DNA of 25,633 nt, from contig JALNWS010000035.1 in NCBI GenBank assembly GCA_023230755.1, positions 1-25,633 of the forward strand, read 5' to 3'. Below the pieces are notes generated by a model. That model was not told the origin of the DNA. It saw nothing but the letters and a program-made list of their open reading frames with translations, and did no database searches. Positions 7,233-14,507 of this stretch are shown piece after piece. Numbering within the stretch: the stretch's first letter is position 1; each line of letters opens with the position of its first letter. The stretch is from Azoarcus sp. Lineage in GTDB: Bacteria > Pseudomonadota > Gammaproteobacteria > Burkholderiales > Rhodocyclaceae. A program made the translations under genes and the position numbers.

Positions 7233-9065
7233 ATGGCAGAACCCACCAACCCGTCCGAGATTGCACGTGAAACGCTGCGCCAGCTCGCGATGCGACGCAC
7301 ACCGCCAACACCGGAAAACTACCTGCGGCTGTATCACGAGATCGCCGGCACGACACCTGCCGAACCGCCGTTTCCCGAGCGCTTCGTTCGCCGTATCGCA
7401 CCGCAGCTGCCGCGCGATACGTCCGAACGACAGCGCCTTGCGCGGCAGCTCGACAAGGCGCTGAACAGCGCCGGCGCAAACGACGCGGCGCAGGCACTAG
7501 ACCAGTACCTGGCATGCCTTGGAACGGAAAAGCCACAAGCCTGGAATGAACTCATCGCCACGCTGCTGCGCCAGTGGGAGGGCAGACAGCTCGGCTGGAC
7601 CCTCGCGCGCAAACGCGACTCGCTCGAGCGGGTGCTCGGTGCGAGCGACCCCAATACGCTGTACACCCGCCTCCAGTCCTTGCTGCGGGCGTGGGGGCAG
7701 GCGCCGGTCGACCCCGAGCGGCCCGCACCGGAAGAAACACCAGCGTCCCCCGAACTGCCGGCCCAGACATCCGTCGGCGCGGCATCCAGCCCGCCCACGG
7801 CTAGCGCGCTGATTGCCGCAGACGCCGACTCAAACACGCTGATTCAGGCGCTGCGCGAGTTGCTCGCACTGACCATGGAGTCGGTGCTGCCGGCCTTCCT
7901 GAGTGAGCATCCAGAACTGATCAGCGACGCCAGGCTCATTGCCACGGCAACACGTGCCGCCAGCGATACGCAGGCGTTTGCCACTGTCGGCACGCAGCTA
8001 CGCAAATTCGCTCACCGTCTCGAACTGACGGCTGCTGACGATTCCGAGATCCGCAATGGCCTGCTCGATCTGCTCAAGCTCCTTCTTCAGAATATCGACG
8101 AACTGGTCATTGACGACCAGTGGCTCGGCGGTCAGATCGAGATGTTGCGGGACATCGTCGACAAGCCTGCGACCCCACGTCTGATCGACGACGCGCGGCG
8201 GCGCCTGAAGGAGGTGATCTACAAGCAGAGTCAGCTCAAGCACAACCTCTCGCAAGCCCAGCTCATGCTCAAGGAGATGCTTGCCGGATTCGTGGACCAG
8301 CTCGGGCGCTTTGCCGAGTCAACCGGGACTTACCACGACCGCATGGGAAGCTGCGCGCGCAAGATTGCTGCAGCGCGTGACATCTCCGAGATTGGTCACC
8401 TGCTCGACGAGGTCATGACCGAAACCCGCAGCATCCAGCTCGAAGCCGCGCGTTCGCGCGATGACCTTTCCGCCACCAGGCAGCGGGCCCTTGCAGCAGA
8501 AGAGCAGATCGACAGCCTGCACAAGGAACTGGAGGAAGCCAGCCACCTGATGCGCCACGACCAGCTCACCGGCTGCCTGAACCGCCGCGGGCTGGAAGAT
8601 GTATTCAGCCGCGAGTCCGCGCGGGCACAACGTCATCACACGCCGCTGTGCGTCGCCCTCCTCGATCTCGACAATTTCAAGAAGATCAACGACGCGCTCG
8701 GCCACCAGACCGGTGACGATGCCCTCGTTCATCTGGCGCGCGTCGTGCGCGAGAATCTTCGCCCGCAGGACACCCTCGCCCGCTATGGCGGCGAGGAGTT
8801 CGTCATCGTCCTGCCCGATACCACGCTGGAACAGGCCGATCAGACGCTGGTGCGCCTTCAGCGCGAGCTTACCCGGGTATTTTTCATGTCCGGCGAACAA
8901 CATGTTGTCATTACGTTCAGCGCTGGCGTAACGCCGCGCGCCGACGGCGAAGCCATCGACGTCGTGCTGGCGCGCGCCGACGCGGCGATGTACGAGGCCA
9001 AACAAACCGGCAAGAACCGCGTCGTGCGACGCGAGCTTGCACAGGAGGCAAGTGATGACGCCTGA
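7233..9065 (+). CDS. Diguanylate cyclase (GGDEF domain), second of a tandem pair
   Basis: This 610-residue protein is a paralogue of the preceding one along its whole length. It shares the N-terminal PSEIARETLRQLA block, the middle ELVIDDQWLGGQ and KQSQLKHNLSQAQ blocks, and a C-terminal GGDEF domain. The active motif GGEEF is at residues 519-523 and the inhibitory RPQD at 510-513. LLDLDNFKKINDALGHQTGD supplies the nucleotide- and metal-binding residues. It should be an active, feedback-inhibited c-di-GMP synthase. A variable proline/alanine-rich stretch near residues 155-195 differs from the first copy and looks like a linker. It begins 33 bases after the first cyclase gene, so the two are probably one transcript, and it ends 72 bases before fliJ. 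No signal peptide or membrane segment is seen. Confidence 0.9.
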   Translation: MAEPTNPSEIARETLRQLAMRRTPPTPENYLRLYHEIAGTTPAEPPFPERFVRRIAPQLPRDTSERQRLARQLDKALNSAGANDAAQALDQYLACLGTEKPQAWNELIATLLRQWEGRQLGWTLARKRDSLERVLGASDPNTLYTRLQSLLRAWGQAPVDPERPAPEETPASPELPAQTSVGAASSPPTASALIAADADSNTLIQALRELLALTMESVLPAFLSEHPELISDARLIATATRAASDTQAFATVGTQLRKFAHRLELTAADDSEIRNGLLDLLKLLLQNIDELVIDDQWLGGQIEMLRDIVDKPATPRLIDDARRRLKEVIYKQSQLKHNLSQAQLMLKEMLAGFVDQLGRFAESTGTYHDRMGSCARKIAAARDISEIGHLLDEVMTETRSIQLEAARSRDDLSATRQRALAAEEQIDSLHKELEEASHLMRHDQLTGCLNRRGLEDVFSRESARAQRHHTPLCVALLDLDNFKKINDALGHQTGDDALVHLARVVRENLRPQDTLARYGGEEFVIVLPDTTLEQADQTLVRLQRELTRVFFMSGEQHVVITFSAGVTPRADGEAIDVVLARADAAMYEAKQTGKNRVVRRELAQEASDDA

Positions 9066-9078
9066 CTGGAAACCTGAA

Positions 9079-9109
9079 TTGCCGCGACGGGTCGCGGTTC
9101 GACTACAAT
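9079..9109 (+). promoter_or_regulatory. Weak sigma-70-like promoter with dyad upstream of fliJ
   Basis: TTGCCG at 9079-9084 and TACAAT at 9104-9109 resemble -35 and -10 hexamers but are 19 bases apart, longer than ideal. Between them CCGCGAC (9082-9088) and GTCGCGG (9091-9097) form a perfect 7-base dyad that could be an operator or a small hairpin. The whole gap from the cyclase stop to fliJ is 72 bases, so read-through from the cyclase genes is also possible. Confidence 0.25.
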
Positions 9110-9137
9110 ACCTTTAGTCAATATTCATTGCGCTCTC

Positions 9138-9584
9138 ATGACAGGAAAATTCCCGCTGCAACCCTTGCTCGATCTCGCCAATACCCGCATGGACGACGCT
9201 GCGCGCCGTCTCGGTGAGTTGATCGCATCCGAACGCAGCGGCCAGCAGAAACTCGAGATGCTCGAAAACTACCGGGCCGAGTATCGCGAACGCTTTGTCA
9301 CAGCGGCTCGCGCCGGCATCGGCCCGGACGAACTGCGCAATTACACCGCCTTCATCAACCGCATCGACGACGCCATTTCCGCTCAACACCTTGTTGTCGA
9401 ACAATCGCGCAACCACACCAGCCAGGGCCAACAGTTCTGGATGGCACAGCGAAACAAGGTTCAAGCTTTCGACACGCTGTCCCAGCGCCATCAGAAACTG
9501 CAGGCGCGAAACGAATTGCGGCAGGAGCAGCGGGCCAGCGATGAGCACGCTGCGCGGCAGCACCTCAAACGCGACAGCGACTGA
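9138..9584 (+). CDS. fliJ: Flagellar export chaperone-like protein FliJ
   Basis: The 148-residue protein starts MTGKFPLQPLLDLANTRMDDA, the usual FliJ beginning. It is charged, rich in Glu, Gln and Arg, and almost entirely predicted to be helical coiled coil, as FliJ is. FliJ is a soluble component of the flagellar type III export apparatus. It binds the FliI ATPase ring and the FlhA cytoplasmic domain and helps recycle export chaperones. Length matches the family (about 147). No clear Shine-Dalgarno precedes the ATG. In most flagellar clusters fliJ follows fliI, but here it follows two diguanylate cyclase genes and precedes fliK. The assignment rests on the N-terminal pattern, coiled-coil composition and position. 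Confidence 0.85.
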   Translation: MTGKFPLQPLLDLANTRMDDAARRLGELIASERSGQQKLEMLENYRAEYRERFVTAARAGIGPDELRNYTAFINRIDDAISAQHLVVEQSRNHTSQGQQFWMAQRNKVQAFDTLSQRHQKLQARNELRQEQRASDEHAARQHLKRDSD

Positions 9585-9593
9585 ACAAGAGCC

Positions 9594-9609
9594 TGGCACG
9601 CTGTTTGCT
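9594..9609 (+). promoter_or_regulatory. Sigma-54 promoter of fliK (full consensus match)
   Basis: TGGCACG, four bases, then TTGCT match the sigma-54 (RpoN) consensus TGGCACG-N4-TTGCW at every defined position, with the GG and GC dinucleotides at correct spacing. The expected transcription start is near 9620, giving a leader of about 27 bases before the fliK ATG at 9647. It lies 10 bases after the fliJ stop. An enhancer-binding protein site would be expected upstream inside fliJ but cannot be recognised by eye. Confidence 0.85.
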
Positions 9610-9646
9610 CATACCAAGCGTGACACACGCTGAAGAGGGCAAGACC

Positions 9647-10840
9647 ATGGCATCCCAGATCGCTTCCAGTTCGCAGACTTTTCCCTTCCTGACGAACTCC
9701 GGAAGCAAGGTGAGCAACAGTACCGACTATTCCAGCAAGGCTGCGACGCCGGACTTCGCCGACATGCTGCGTGGACAGATGCGCAACAGCGCCCGTACCG
9801 CGGAAACCCCTAGCGCCGAACGCAGCCCCGACCAGTCCGCCAGGTCCGAATCCCGTTCGGAGCCCGAAGGAACGTCCGAGCGCTCGCAGCAATCGCAAGA
9901 GACGGATCGTGCGGACACAAGCCGGTCTGAACCGCCCGAGCGGGACACCGCTGCCGACGTGCACGATGCGCAGCCGGGAAACGACGAACAAACGGATGCG
10001 GCAAACGAACCCGCCGAGGCGGCAATGACGATTGCCGGTCTGCCGGCAGCGATTGCCGCCCTGCTACCAGGCACTCGGGATCTCGCTCGTGCAGGCGCGG
10101 CGGCAACGGGTGCAGATGGCGCGAACAAGGCGGGCCGCGCAGCAAATATCGCGCTTTCGGGTGACACTCAGGGCAAATCACTTCAGAATTCCGCCGATTC
10201 GCTCCCGAAGCCTGCACTGAACTTCGCTCAGACGGGCCAACAGGGGCAAAGCGTGCTTCCGTTGCAACTCAGACCCGAAGCACAATCCGGCTTCGCAGAA
10301 CGCGCGGCAACGGCTTTGCAGACGGTCGGAGCAGACTTGCCCGACGGTGCGCAGGCCTCGTTCATGCATTCGCTGCGCCAGCCGGGCCAGGTCACGACCT
10401 CTGCACCGCAACTGACGGTTGCCACGCCGGCAGGCCAGTCCGCGTGGGCAGATGAAGTCGGCAACAGGGTCATGTGGATGGTCGGTCGTGCGGAGAGCAA
10501 GGCAGAACTCGTGCTCACCCCGCCACATCTGGGCAAGGTAGAGGTTTCGATCAACCTGAACGGCGATCAGACCACCGCCCAGTTCATCGCGGCGACCCAG
10601 TCGGCGCGGGATGCGCTGGAGCAGGCCATGCCCAGGCTGCGCGAAATCCTGGCGCAGTCCGGCATCAGTCTCGGACAGGCCAATGTGAGCACCTCGGGCG
10701 AGCAGCAGACCTCCGGCGACGATCGCGGGCAACGTGGCGGACGCGGCGGCATTGGACAGGGTGATATCGACACGGGTGTGGCCACGCCGGCCGCACGCTG
10801 GGTCAAACAAATTGACGGGCTGGTCGACACCTTCGCCTGA
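9647..10840 (+). CDS. fliK: Flagellar hook-length control protein FliK
   Basis: The 397-residue protein has a long low-complexity N-terminal half rich in Ser, Thr, Glu, Arg and Ala (residues 1-150) and a conserved C-terminal hook-length domain. The latter includes AELVLTPPHLGKVEVSINLN and the helix ending in AMPRLREILAQSGISLGQANV at about residues 285-350. FliK is exported during hook assembly, measures hook length, and switches the export gate specificity through FlhB. The frame opens with a TTG at 9605, but that lies inside the sigma-54 promoter and upstream of the predicted transcript start. The ATG at 9647 has a GAGGG ribosome site and is chosen. An intrinsic terminator follows the gene. 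Confidence 0.92.
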   Translation: MASQIASSSQTFPFLTNSGSKVSNSTDYSSKAATPDFADMLRGQMRNSARTAETPSAERSPDQSARSESRSEPEGTSERSQQSQETDRADTSRSEPPERDTAADVHDAQPGNDEQTDAANEPAEAAMTIAGLPAAIAALLPGTRDLARAGAAATGADGANKAGRAANIALSGDTQGKSLQNSADSLPKPALNFAQTGQQGQSVLPLQLRPEAQSGFAERAATALQTVGADLPDGAQASFMHSLRQPGQVTTSAPQLTVATPAGQSAWADEVGNRVMWMVGRAESKAELVLTPPHLGKVEVSINLNGDQTTAQFIAATQSARDALEQAMPRLREILAQSGISLGQANVSTSGEQQTSGDDRGQRGGRGGIGQGDIDTGVATPAARWVKQIDGLVDTFA

Positions 10841-10853
10841 AGCGCATGAATAA

Positions 10854-10874
10854 GGGGCACTCTGCCCCACTTTT
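10854..10874 (+). terminator. Intrinsic terminator after fliK
   Basis: GGGGCA (10854-10859) and TGCCCC (10863-10868) form a perfect six-base GC-rich stem with a 3-base loop. ACTTTT follows, giving a short T-tract at 10871-10874. It begins 14 bases after the fliK stop and should end most fliK transcripts before fliL. Confidence 0.65.
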
Positions 10875-10880
10875 CCGCGC

Positions 10881-10908
10881 TTGGGCCGAGATGGCGATGA
10901 GCCATAAT
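10881..10908 (+). promoter_or_regulatory. Putative sigma-70-type promoter of the fliL operon
   Basis: TTGGGC at 10881-10886 and CATAAT at 10903-10908 are separated by 16 bases. The predicted start near 10915 leaves a short leader carrying the AAAGGAG ribosome site of fliL. The position directly after the fliK terminator supports a promoter here. The -35 match is only moderate. No correctly spaced sigma-54 or sigma-28 element is seen in this gap. Confidence 0.35.
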
Positions 10909-10933
10909 CCAGGCGTAGGAAAAGGAGAGTTGC

Positions 10934-11497
10934 ATGGCGAAGGCCCCAAACAAGCCGGAAGCACCCGCAGGTGATGCACCACCCAAGAAGAGCGGAAAGA
11001 TGCTGATGATCATCATCATCGTGGTGGTGGTCCTGCTGATCGTTGTCGCAGGCGCAATCGGCGCGCTCATCCTGCTCAAGAAGGGTGGCGGCGAGGCCGC
11101 CGATCATGCTGACGCGCCCGCAGCCGTGACCCCGTCGACCGCCGTAGATCTGAGCCATCCTCCCGTTTTTGCCGAACTCGACGCGTTCACCGTCAACCTG
11201 CGTCGCGAAGAGGGTGATCACTACCTGCAGGCCATCCTCGCACTGCGTGTGACCGACCAGAAGACGGCCGATGCGCTCAAGGGCTTCATGCCCGAGATCC
11301 GGCATCGCATCAACCTGCTGCTCTCGAGCAAACTTCCGTCTGAAGTACAGACCATTGAGGGACGCGAGGCGCTGGCACTGGAGATTCTCGATCAGGTCAA
11401 CAGTGCGCTGGGCTTCCCCCCTCCGCCACCGGGCCAGCGGTCGGCGGTAGCGACACCGGTCCAGGCGGTTCTTTTCAACTCGTTCATCATTCAGTAA
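10934..11497 (+). CDS. fliL: Flagellar basal-body-associated protein FliL
   Basis: The 187-residue protein has a short Lys/Pro/Ala-rich cytoplasmic N-terminus, one very hydrophobic membrane span (LMIIIIVVVVLLIVVAGAIG, about residues 24-43), a flexible linker and a periplasmic domain. The domain includes the FliL-type pattern FAELDAFTVNLRRE and the ending LFNSFIIQ. FliL surrounds the stator units at the basal body and supports motor torque. It is somewhat longer than the enterobacterial form because of the linker and the C-terminal proline stretch. The ATG has a strong AAAGGAGAG ribosome site. It heads the fliLMNOPQR run and is 11 bases from fliM. Confidence 0.93.
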   Translation: MAKAPNKPEAPAGDAPPKKSGKMLMIIIIVVVVLLIVVAGAIGALILLKKGGGEAADHADAPAAVTPSTAVDLSHPPVFAELDAFTVNLRREEGDHYLQAILALRVTDQKTADALKGFMPEIRHRINLLLSSKLPSEVQTIEGREALALEILDQVNSALGFPPPPPGQRSAVATPVQAVLFNSFIIQ

Positions 11498-11508
11498 CGA
11501 GGCCTGCC

Positions 11509-12519
11509 ATGTCTTCGGACTTTCTCTCCCAGGAAGAAGTTGATGCGCTGCTCCGCGGCGTCAGCGGGGAGTCCGACGAGCCGGACGACGAAGAAGTCGA
11601 CGACGGGGGCGTGCGCCCCTACAACATGGCCACCCAGGAGCGCATCGTGCGTGGGCGCATGCCCACCATGGAGCTCATCAACGAGCGCTTTGCGCGTTAC
11701 CTGCGCATTGGCCTGTTCAATTACATGCATCGAAATGCCGAGGTCTCGGTCGGTCCGATCAAGGTGCAGAAGTACGCCGAGTTCGTGCGCAACCTGGTGG
11801 TGCCGACCAACCTCAACCTGGTCGTCGCAAAACCCTTGCGCGGCACGGGCCTGGTCGTGTTCGATCCCAATCTGGTCTTTCTGGTCGTCGACAACATGTT
11901 CGGCGGCGACGGACGTTTTCACACCCGGGTCGAAGGACGGGATTTCACCCCAACTGAGCAGCGCATCATCCAGGGCATGCTCAAAGTGGTGTTTGCCGAG
12001 TACGGCAAGGCGTGGGCGCCGGTCTTCAAACTCGAGCTGGAATACGTCCGCTCGGAGATGAATTCGCAGTTTGCCAATATCGCGACGCCATCCGAAATCG
12101 TGCTCGCGACCAGCTTCTCGCTGGAGCTTGGCGGTGCACAGGCAGAGATGCACTTCTGTTTTCCCTACTCCATGGTCGAGCCAATTCGCGATCTGCTTTA
12201 CTCCACCATGCAGAGCGACCACCTTACGCAGGACCGGCGCTGGGAAAACCTGTTGTCACGGCAGTTGCAAACCGCCGAGATTGAACTGACGTGCAATCTC
12301 GGCACAGCCAAGGTGAGCCTGCGGGACATCGTCAACATGCGGGTTGGCGATGTCATCCCGCTGCATGTGAACGATATGCTCCAGGCCGAAGTCGACGGTG
12401 TTCCCATCATCGAATGTCGGCACGGTACGCAAAGCGGACAATACGCAATCAAGGTTGAACGCTTCATCGGTAGCGAGGAGCAGGATATCAACAAGCCAGC
12501 AGGAGGCCAGAATGGCTGA
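11509..12519 (+). CDS. fliM: Flagellar motor switch protein FliM
   Basis: The 336-residue protein begins with the CheY-phosphate binding peptide DFLSQEEVDALLRGV (residues 4-18). The middle CheC-like domain contains RGRMPTMELINERFARYLR and DNMFGGDGR. The C-terminal SpoA domain (about residues 255-325) includes LGTAKVSLRDIVNMRVGDVIPL and binds FliN. FliM forms the C-ring and switches rotation direction after binding phosphorylated CheY. Length matches the family (334 in Escherichia coli). The gene end overlaps the fliN start by 8 bases. Confidence 0.97.
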   Translation: MSSDFLSQEEVDALLRGVSGESDEPDDEEVDDGGVRPYNMATQERIVRGRMPTMELINERFARYLRIGLFNYMHRNAEVSVGPIKVQKYAEFVRNLVVPTNLNLVVAKPLRGTGLVVFDPNLVFLVVDNMFGGDGRFHTRVEGRDFTPTEQRIIQGMLKVVFAEYGKAWAPVFKLELEYVRSEMNSQFANIATPSEIVLATSFSLELGGAQAEMHFCFPYSMVEPIRDLLYSTMQSDHLTQDRRWENLLSRQLQTAEIELTCNLGTAKVSLRDIVNMRVGDVIPLHVNDMLQAEVDGVPIIECRHGTQSGQYAIKVERFIGSEEQDINKPAGGQNG

Positions 12520-12985
12520 CGACACAGACAACCAGATCAGCGAAGACGACTGGGCTGCTGCGATGCAGGAGCAGGCCGCGACCGAGTCCGGCGTAGACGG
12601 CGAAGCTGCCCAGGTTGCGGCAGATCTCGCCGCAGCAGCGATGGACGAATCGCCCTATCAGGCCAAGCCGGCCAGCCAGCTGTTCGAGGATTTCGGCTCG
12701 ACCGGCAGCAAACCGGGCGCGATCAACGATTTCGACATGATCCTGGACATTCCGGTCCAGCTCACGGTCGAACTCGGCCGCACCAAGCTGTCGATCCGGA
12801 ACCTGCTCCAGCTTGCGCACGGTTCGGTGGTCGAACTCGACGGACTGGCAGGCGAGCCCATGGACGTGCTGGTCAACGGCACGCTGATCGCGCAGGGCGA
12901 AGTCGTGGTCGTCAACGACAAGTTCGGCATTCGGCTCACCGACATCATCACCCCCGCAGAGCGCATGCGGAAGATTCGCAGCTGA
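12512..12985 (+). CDS. fliN: Flagellar motor switch protein FliN
   Basis: The 157-residue protein has an acidic N-terminal extension and a C-terminal SpoA domain starting at about residue 72 (MILDIPVQLTVELGRTKLS, then VNDKFGIRLTDII and ERMRKIRS). These are hallmark FliN sequences. FliN forms the base of the C-ring and docks the FliH/FliI export complex. The open frame extends upstream into fliM, but the ATG at 12512 has an AGGAGG ribosome site and gives the expected acidic start. It overlaps the end of fliM by 8 bases, suggesting translational coupling and balanced FliM/FliN output. Confidence 0.95.
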   Translation: MADDTDNQISEDDWAAAMQEQAATESGVDGEAAQVAADLAAAAMDESPYQAKPASQLFEDFGSTGSKPGAINDFDMILDIPVQLTVELGRTKLSIRNLLQLAHGSVVELDGLAGEPMDVLVNGTLIAQGEVVVVNDKFGIRLTDIITPAERMRKIRS

Positions 12986-13034
12986 TCCGCATGCAGGGGG
13001 CCTTCTTCCCTGCTGCCAACCTCGACAAGACGCA

Positions 13035-13475
13035 GTGAAACCCGCCTTCAATCTGATTCCGCTCCTGACGCTTCTGCTGCCTGCGCTTGCACAGGCAGCA
13101 GACCCCGCCCCGTCCCCCGCCACCGATCTTGCGGGTAGCCTCGGCCAGATGCTGTTCGGTCTGGTGGTGGTGATCGCGCTGCTGATTGCCTGCCTGTGGG
13201 CCATCAAGCGCCTGTCTCAGCCGCGTAACGCGGCCGGCGTACTCAAGGTCCTGGGGGCGACTGCGGTGGGCCCGCGCGAACGTGTGGTACTGGTCGAGAC
13301 CGGCCCCAAGGTACTGGTGCTCGGCGTGGCACCTGGCAGCGTTCGCACCCTGCACGTCATGGAGGCATCCGATTTTCCGTCCGAAGCCGCCACCACTGAA
13401 ACGGGCGCTGCCGCAAACGGCGACTTTTCCGGCTGGTTCAGAAAAGCACTGGAGCGCCGCCGCCATGGTTCGTAA
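13035..13475 (+). CDS. fliO: Flagellar export-gate assembly protein FliO
   Basis: The 146-residue protein has a signal-like N-terminus (LIPLLTLLLPALAQA), a short periplasmic linker and a single membrane span (FGLVVVIALLIACLWAI, about residues 46-62). The cytoplasmic FliO domain follows, with LKVLGATAVGPRERVVLVETG and LVLGVAPGSVRTLH. FliO helps assemble the FliP ring of the flagellar export gate. The start is a GTG codon, without a convincing Shine-Dalgarno. The 49-base gap after fliN contains a stem (GCAGGG 12993-12998, CCCTGC 13008-13013) that could affect expression. The end overlaps fliP by 11 bases. Position between fliN and fliP supports the call. Confidence 0.9.
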   Translation: MKPAFNLIPLLTLLLPALAQAADPAPSPATDLAGSLGQMLFGLVVVIALLIACLWAIKRLSQPRNAAGVLKVLGATAVGPRERVVLVETGPKVLVLGVAPGSVRTLHVMEASDFPSEAATTETGAAANGDFSGWFRKALERRRHGS

Positions 13476-14214
13476 GCACCTGCTGCGCAGCGCGCTCGGT
13501 CTCATCCTGAGCACTGCACCGGGCCTCGCGCTGGCGCAGGCGCTGCCCGCCCTGACCACGGGGCCAGCTGCCAATGGCGGCACCACCTACAGCCTCACCA
13601 TCCAGACCCTGCTGCTGCTGACGATGCTCAGCTTCGTGCCGGCAATGGTGCTGATGATGACGAGCTTCACCCGCATCATCATCGTGTTCTCGCTTTTGCG
13701 GCAGGCCATGGGCACTCAGACCTCGCCACCGAACCAGGTCCTGCTCGGCCTCGCGCTGTTTCTGACCTTCTTCATCATGGCACCGGTCGCCGACCGCGTC
13801 TATACCGACGCCTATGTGCCGATGTCCGAAGGCACGATCAGCTTCGAACAGGCGCTCGAGCGTGCCTCGGTGCCAGTCAAGACCTTCATGCTGAAGCAGG
13901 TTCGCGAGCCCGATCTGACCCTGTTTGCCGGCCTTGCCAAGGTCCCCCCCGTGGAGAAGGCCGAAGACCTGCCGATGCGGGTGGTGATTCCCGCCTTCGT
14001 CACCTCGGAGCTGAAAACGGCCTTTCAGATCGGCTTCATCGTTTTCATCCCCTTCATCATCATCGACATGGTGGTCGCTTCGGTGCTGATGTCGATGGGT
14101 ATGATGATGATGTCGCCGGTGATCGTCTCCCTGCCGTTCAAGATCATGCTCTTCGTGCTGGTCGATGGCTGGACTCTGCTCATCGGCTCGCTGGTGCAGA
14201 GCTTCGCGGTATAG
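13465..14214 (+). CDS. fliP: Flagellar export-gate protein FliP
   Basis: The 249-residue protein starts with a cleavable signal peptide (residues 1-25, ending LALAQA). Four membrane spans follow. The highly conserved family motifs are present: TSFTRIIIVFSLLRQAMGTQ, PPNQVLLGLALFLTFF and the C-terminal MGMMMMSPVIVSLPFKIMLFVLVDGW. FliP forms the core pentamer of the FliP-FliQ-FliR type III export gate. A much longer frame is open upstream, but the ATG at 13465 gives the normal length and signal peptide and has GGAG ten bases before it. The gene overlaps fliO by 11 bases. Confidence 0.96.
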   Translation: MVRKHLLRSALGLILSTAPGLALAQALPALTTGPAANGGTTYSLTIQTLLLLTMLSFVPAMVLMMTSFTRIIIVFSLLRQAMGTQTSPPNQVLLGLALFLTFFIMAPVADRVYTDAYVPMSEGTISFEQALERASVPVKTFMLKQVREPDLTLFAGLAKVPPVEKAEDLPMRVVIPAFVTSELKTAFQIGFIVFIPFIIIDMVVASVLMSMGMMMMSPVIVSLPFKIMLFVLVDGWTLLIGSLVQSFAV

Positions 14215-14224
14215 GAGAGCAGCC

Positions 14225-14494
14225 ATGACCCCCACCGCTGTCATCGACCTCGGGCGCCAGGCCATTGAAGTCACCCTGATGGTGTCGGCACCGCTGTTTC
14301 TTGCCGCACTGATCACCGGTCTGGTCATCAGCATCTTTCAGGCTGCGACCCAGATCAACGAAATGACCCTGTCTTTTGTCCCCAAACTGATCGCGATTTT
14401 CGTCACCCTGGTGCTGGCCGGCCCGTGGATGATCACCTTGCTGACCGACTTCATGCGCCGCCTGTTCGAAAACATCCCGACCATGATCGGCTGA
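14225..14494 (+). CDS. fliQ: Flagellar export-gate protein FliQ
   Basis: The 89-residue protein has two membrane hairpin helices and the standard FliQ pattern: a start containing DLGRQAIEVTLMVSAPLF, then ISIFQAATQINEMTLSFVPK and LVLAGPWMITLLTDF. Length equals the family norm (89). FliQ wraps around FliP in the export gate. The ATG has a good AGGAGA ribosome site immediately after the fliP stop. The spacing of 10 bases from fliP and 13 from fliR indicates one transcript. Confidence 0.97.
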   Translation: MTPTAVIDLGRQAIEVTLMVSAPLFLAALITGLVISIFQAATQINEMTLSFVPKLIAIFVTLVLAGPWMITLLTDFMRRLFENIPTMIG

Positions 14495-14507
14495 AGGCAC
14501 AAACGCG

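Noticed and set aside
9065..9085. TGGAAACCTGAATTGC upstream of fliJ, resembling a sigma-54 promoter
   Set aside because: Spacing between the -24 and -12 elements is one base too long and the -24 block matches poorly beyond GG.
9605..9646. Upstream TTG start for fliK
   Set aside because: It lies within the sigma-54 promoter, before the predicted transcription start, and lacks a ribosome site; the ATG at 9647 has one.
10883..10896. TGGGCCGAGATGGC upstream of fliL as a sigma-54 promoter
   Set aside because: The spacing is one base short and the -12 block reads TGGC rather than TTGC; the sigma-70-like reading fits better.
12993..13013. Hairpin GCAGGG/CCCTGC between fliN and fliO as a terminator
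   Set aside because: There is no T-tract, and fliO-R would be cut off from their only evident promoter; at most an intercistronic structure.
13186..13464. Long N-terminal extension of fliP
   Set aside because: It lies in an alternative frame of fliO and is rich in Cys, Trp and Arg like other shadow translations; the ATG at 13465 gives a normal signal peptide and length.
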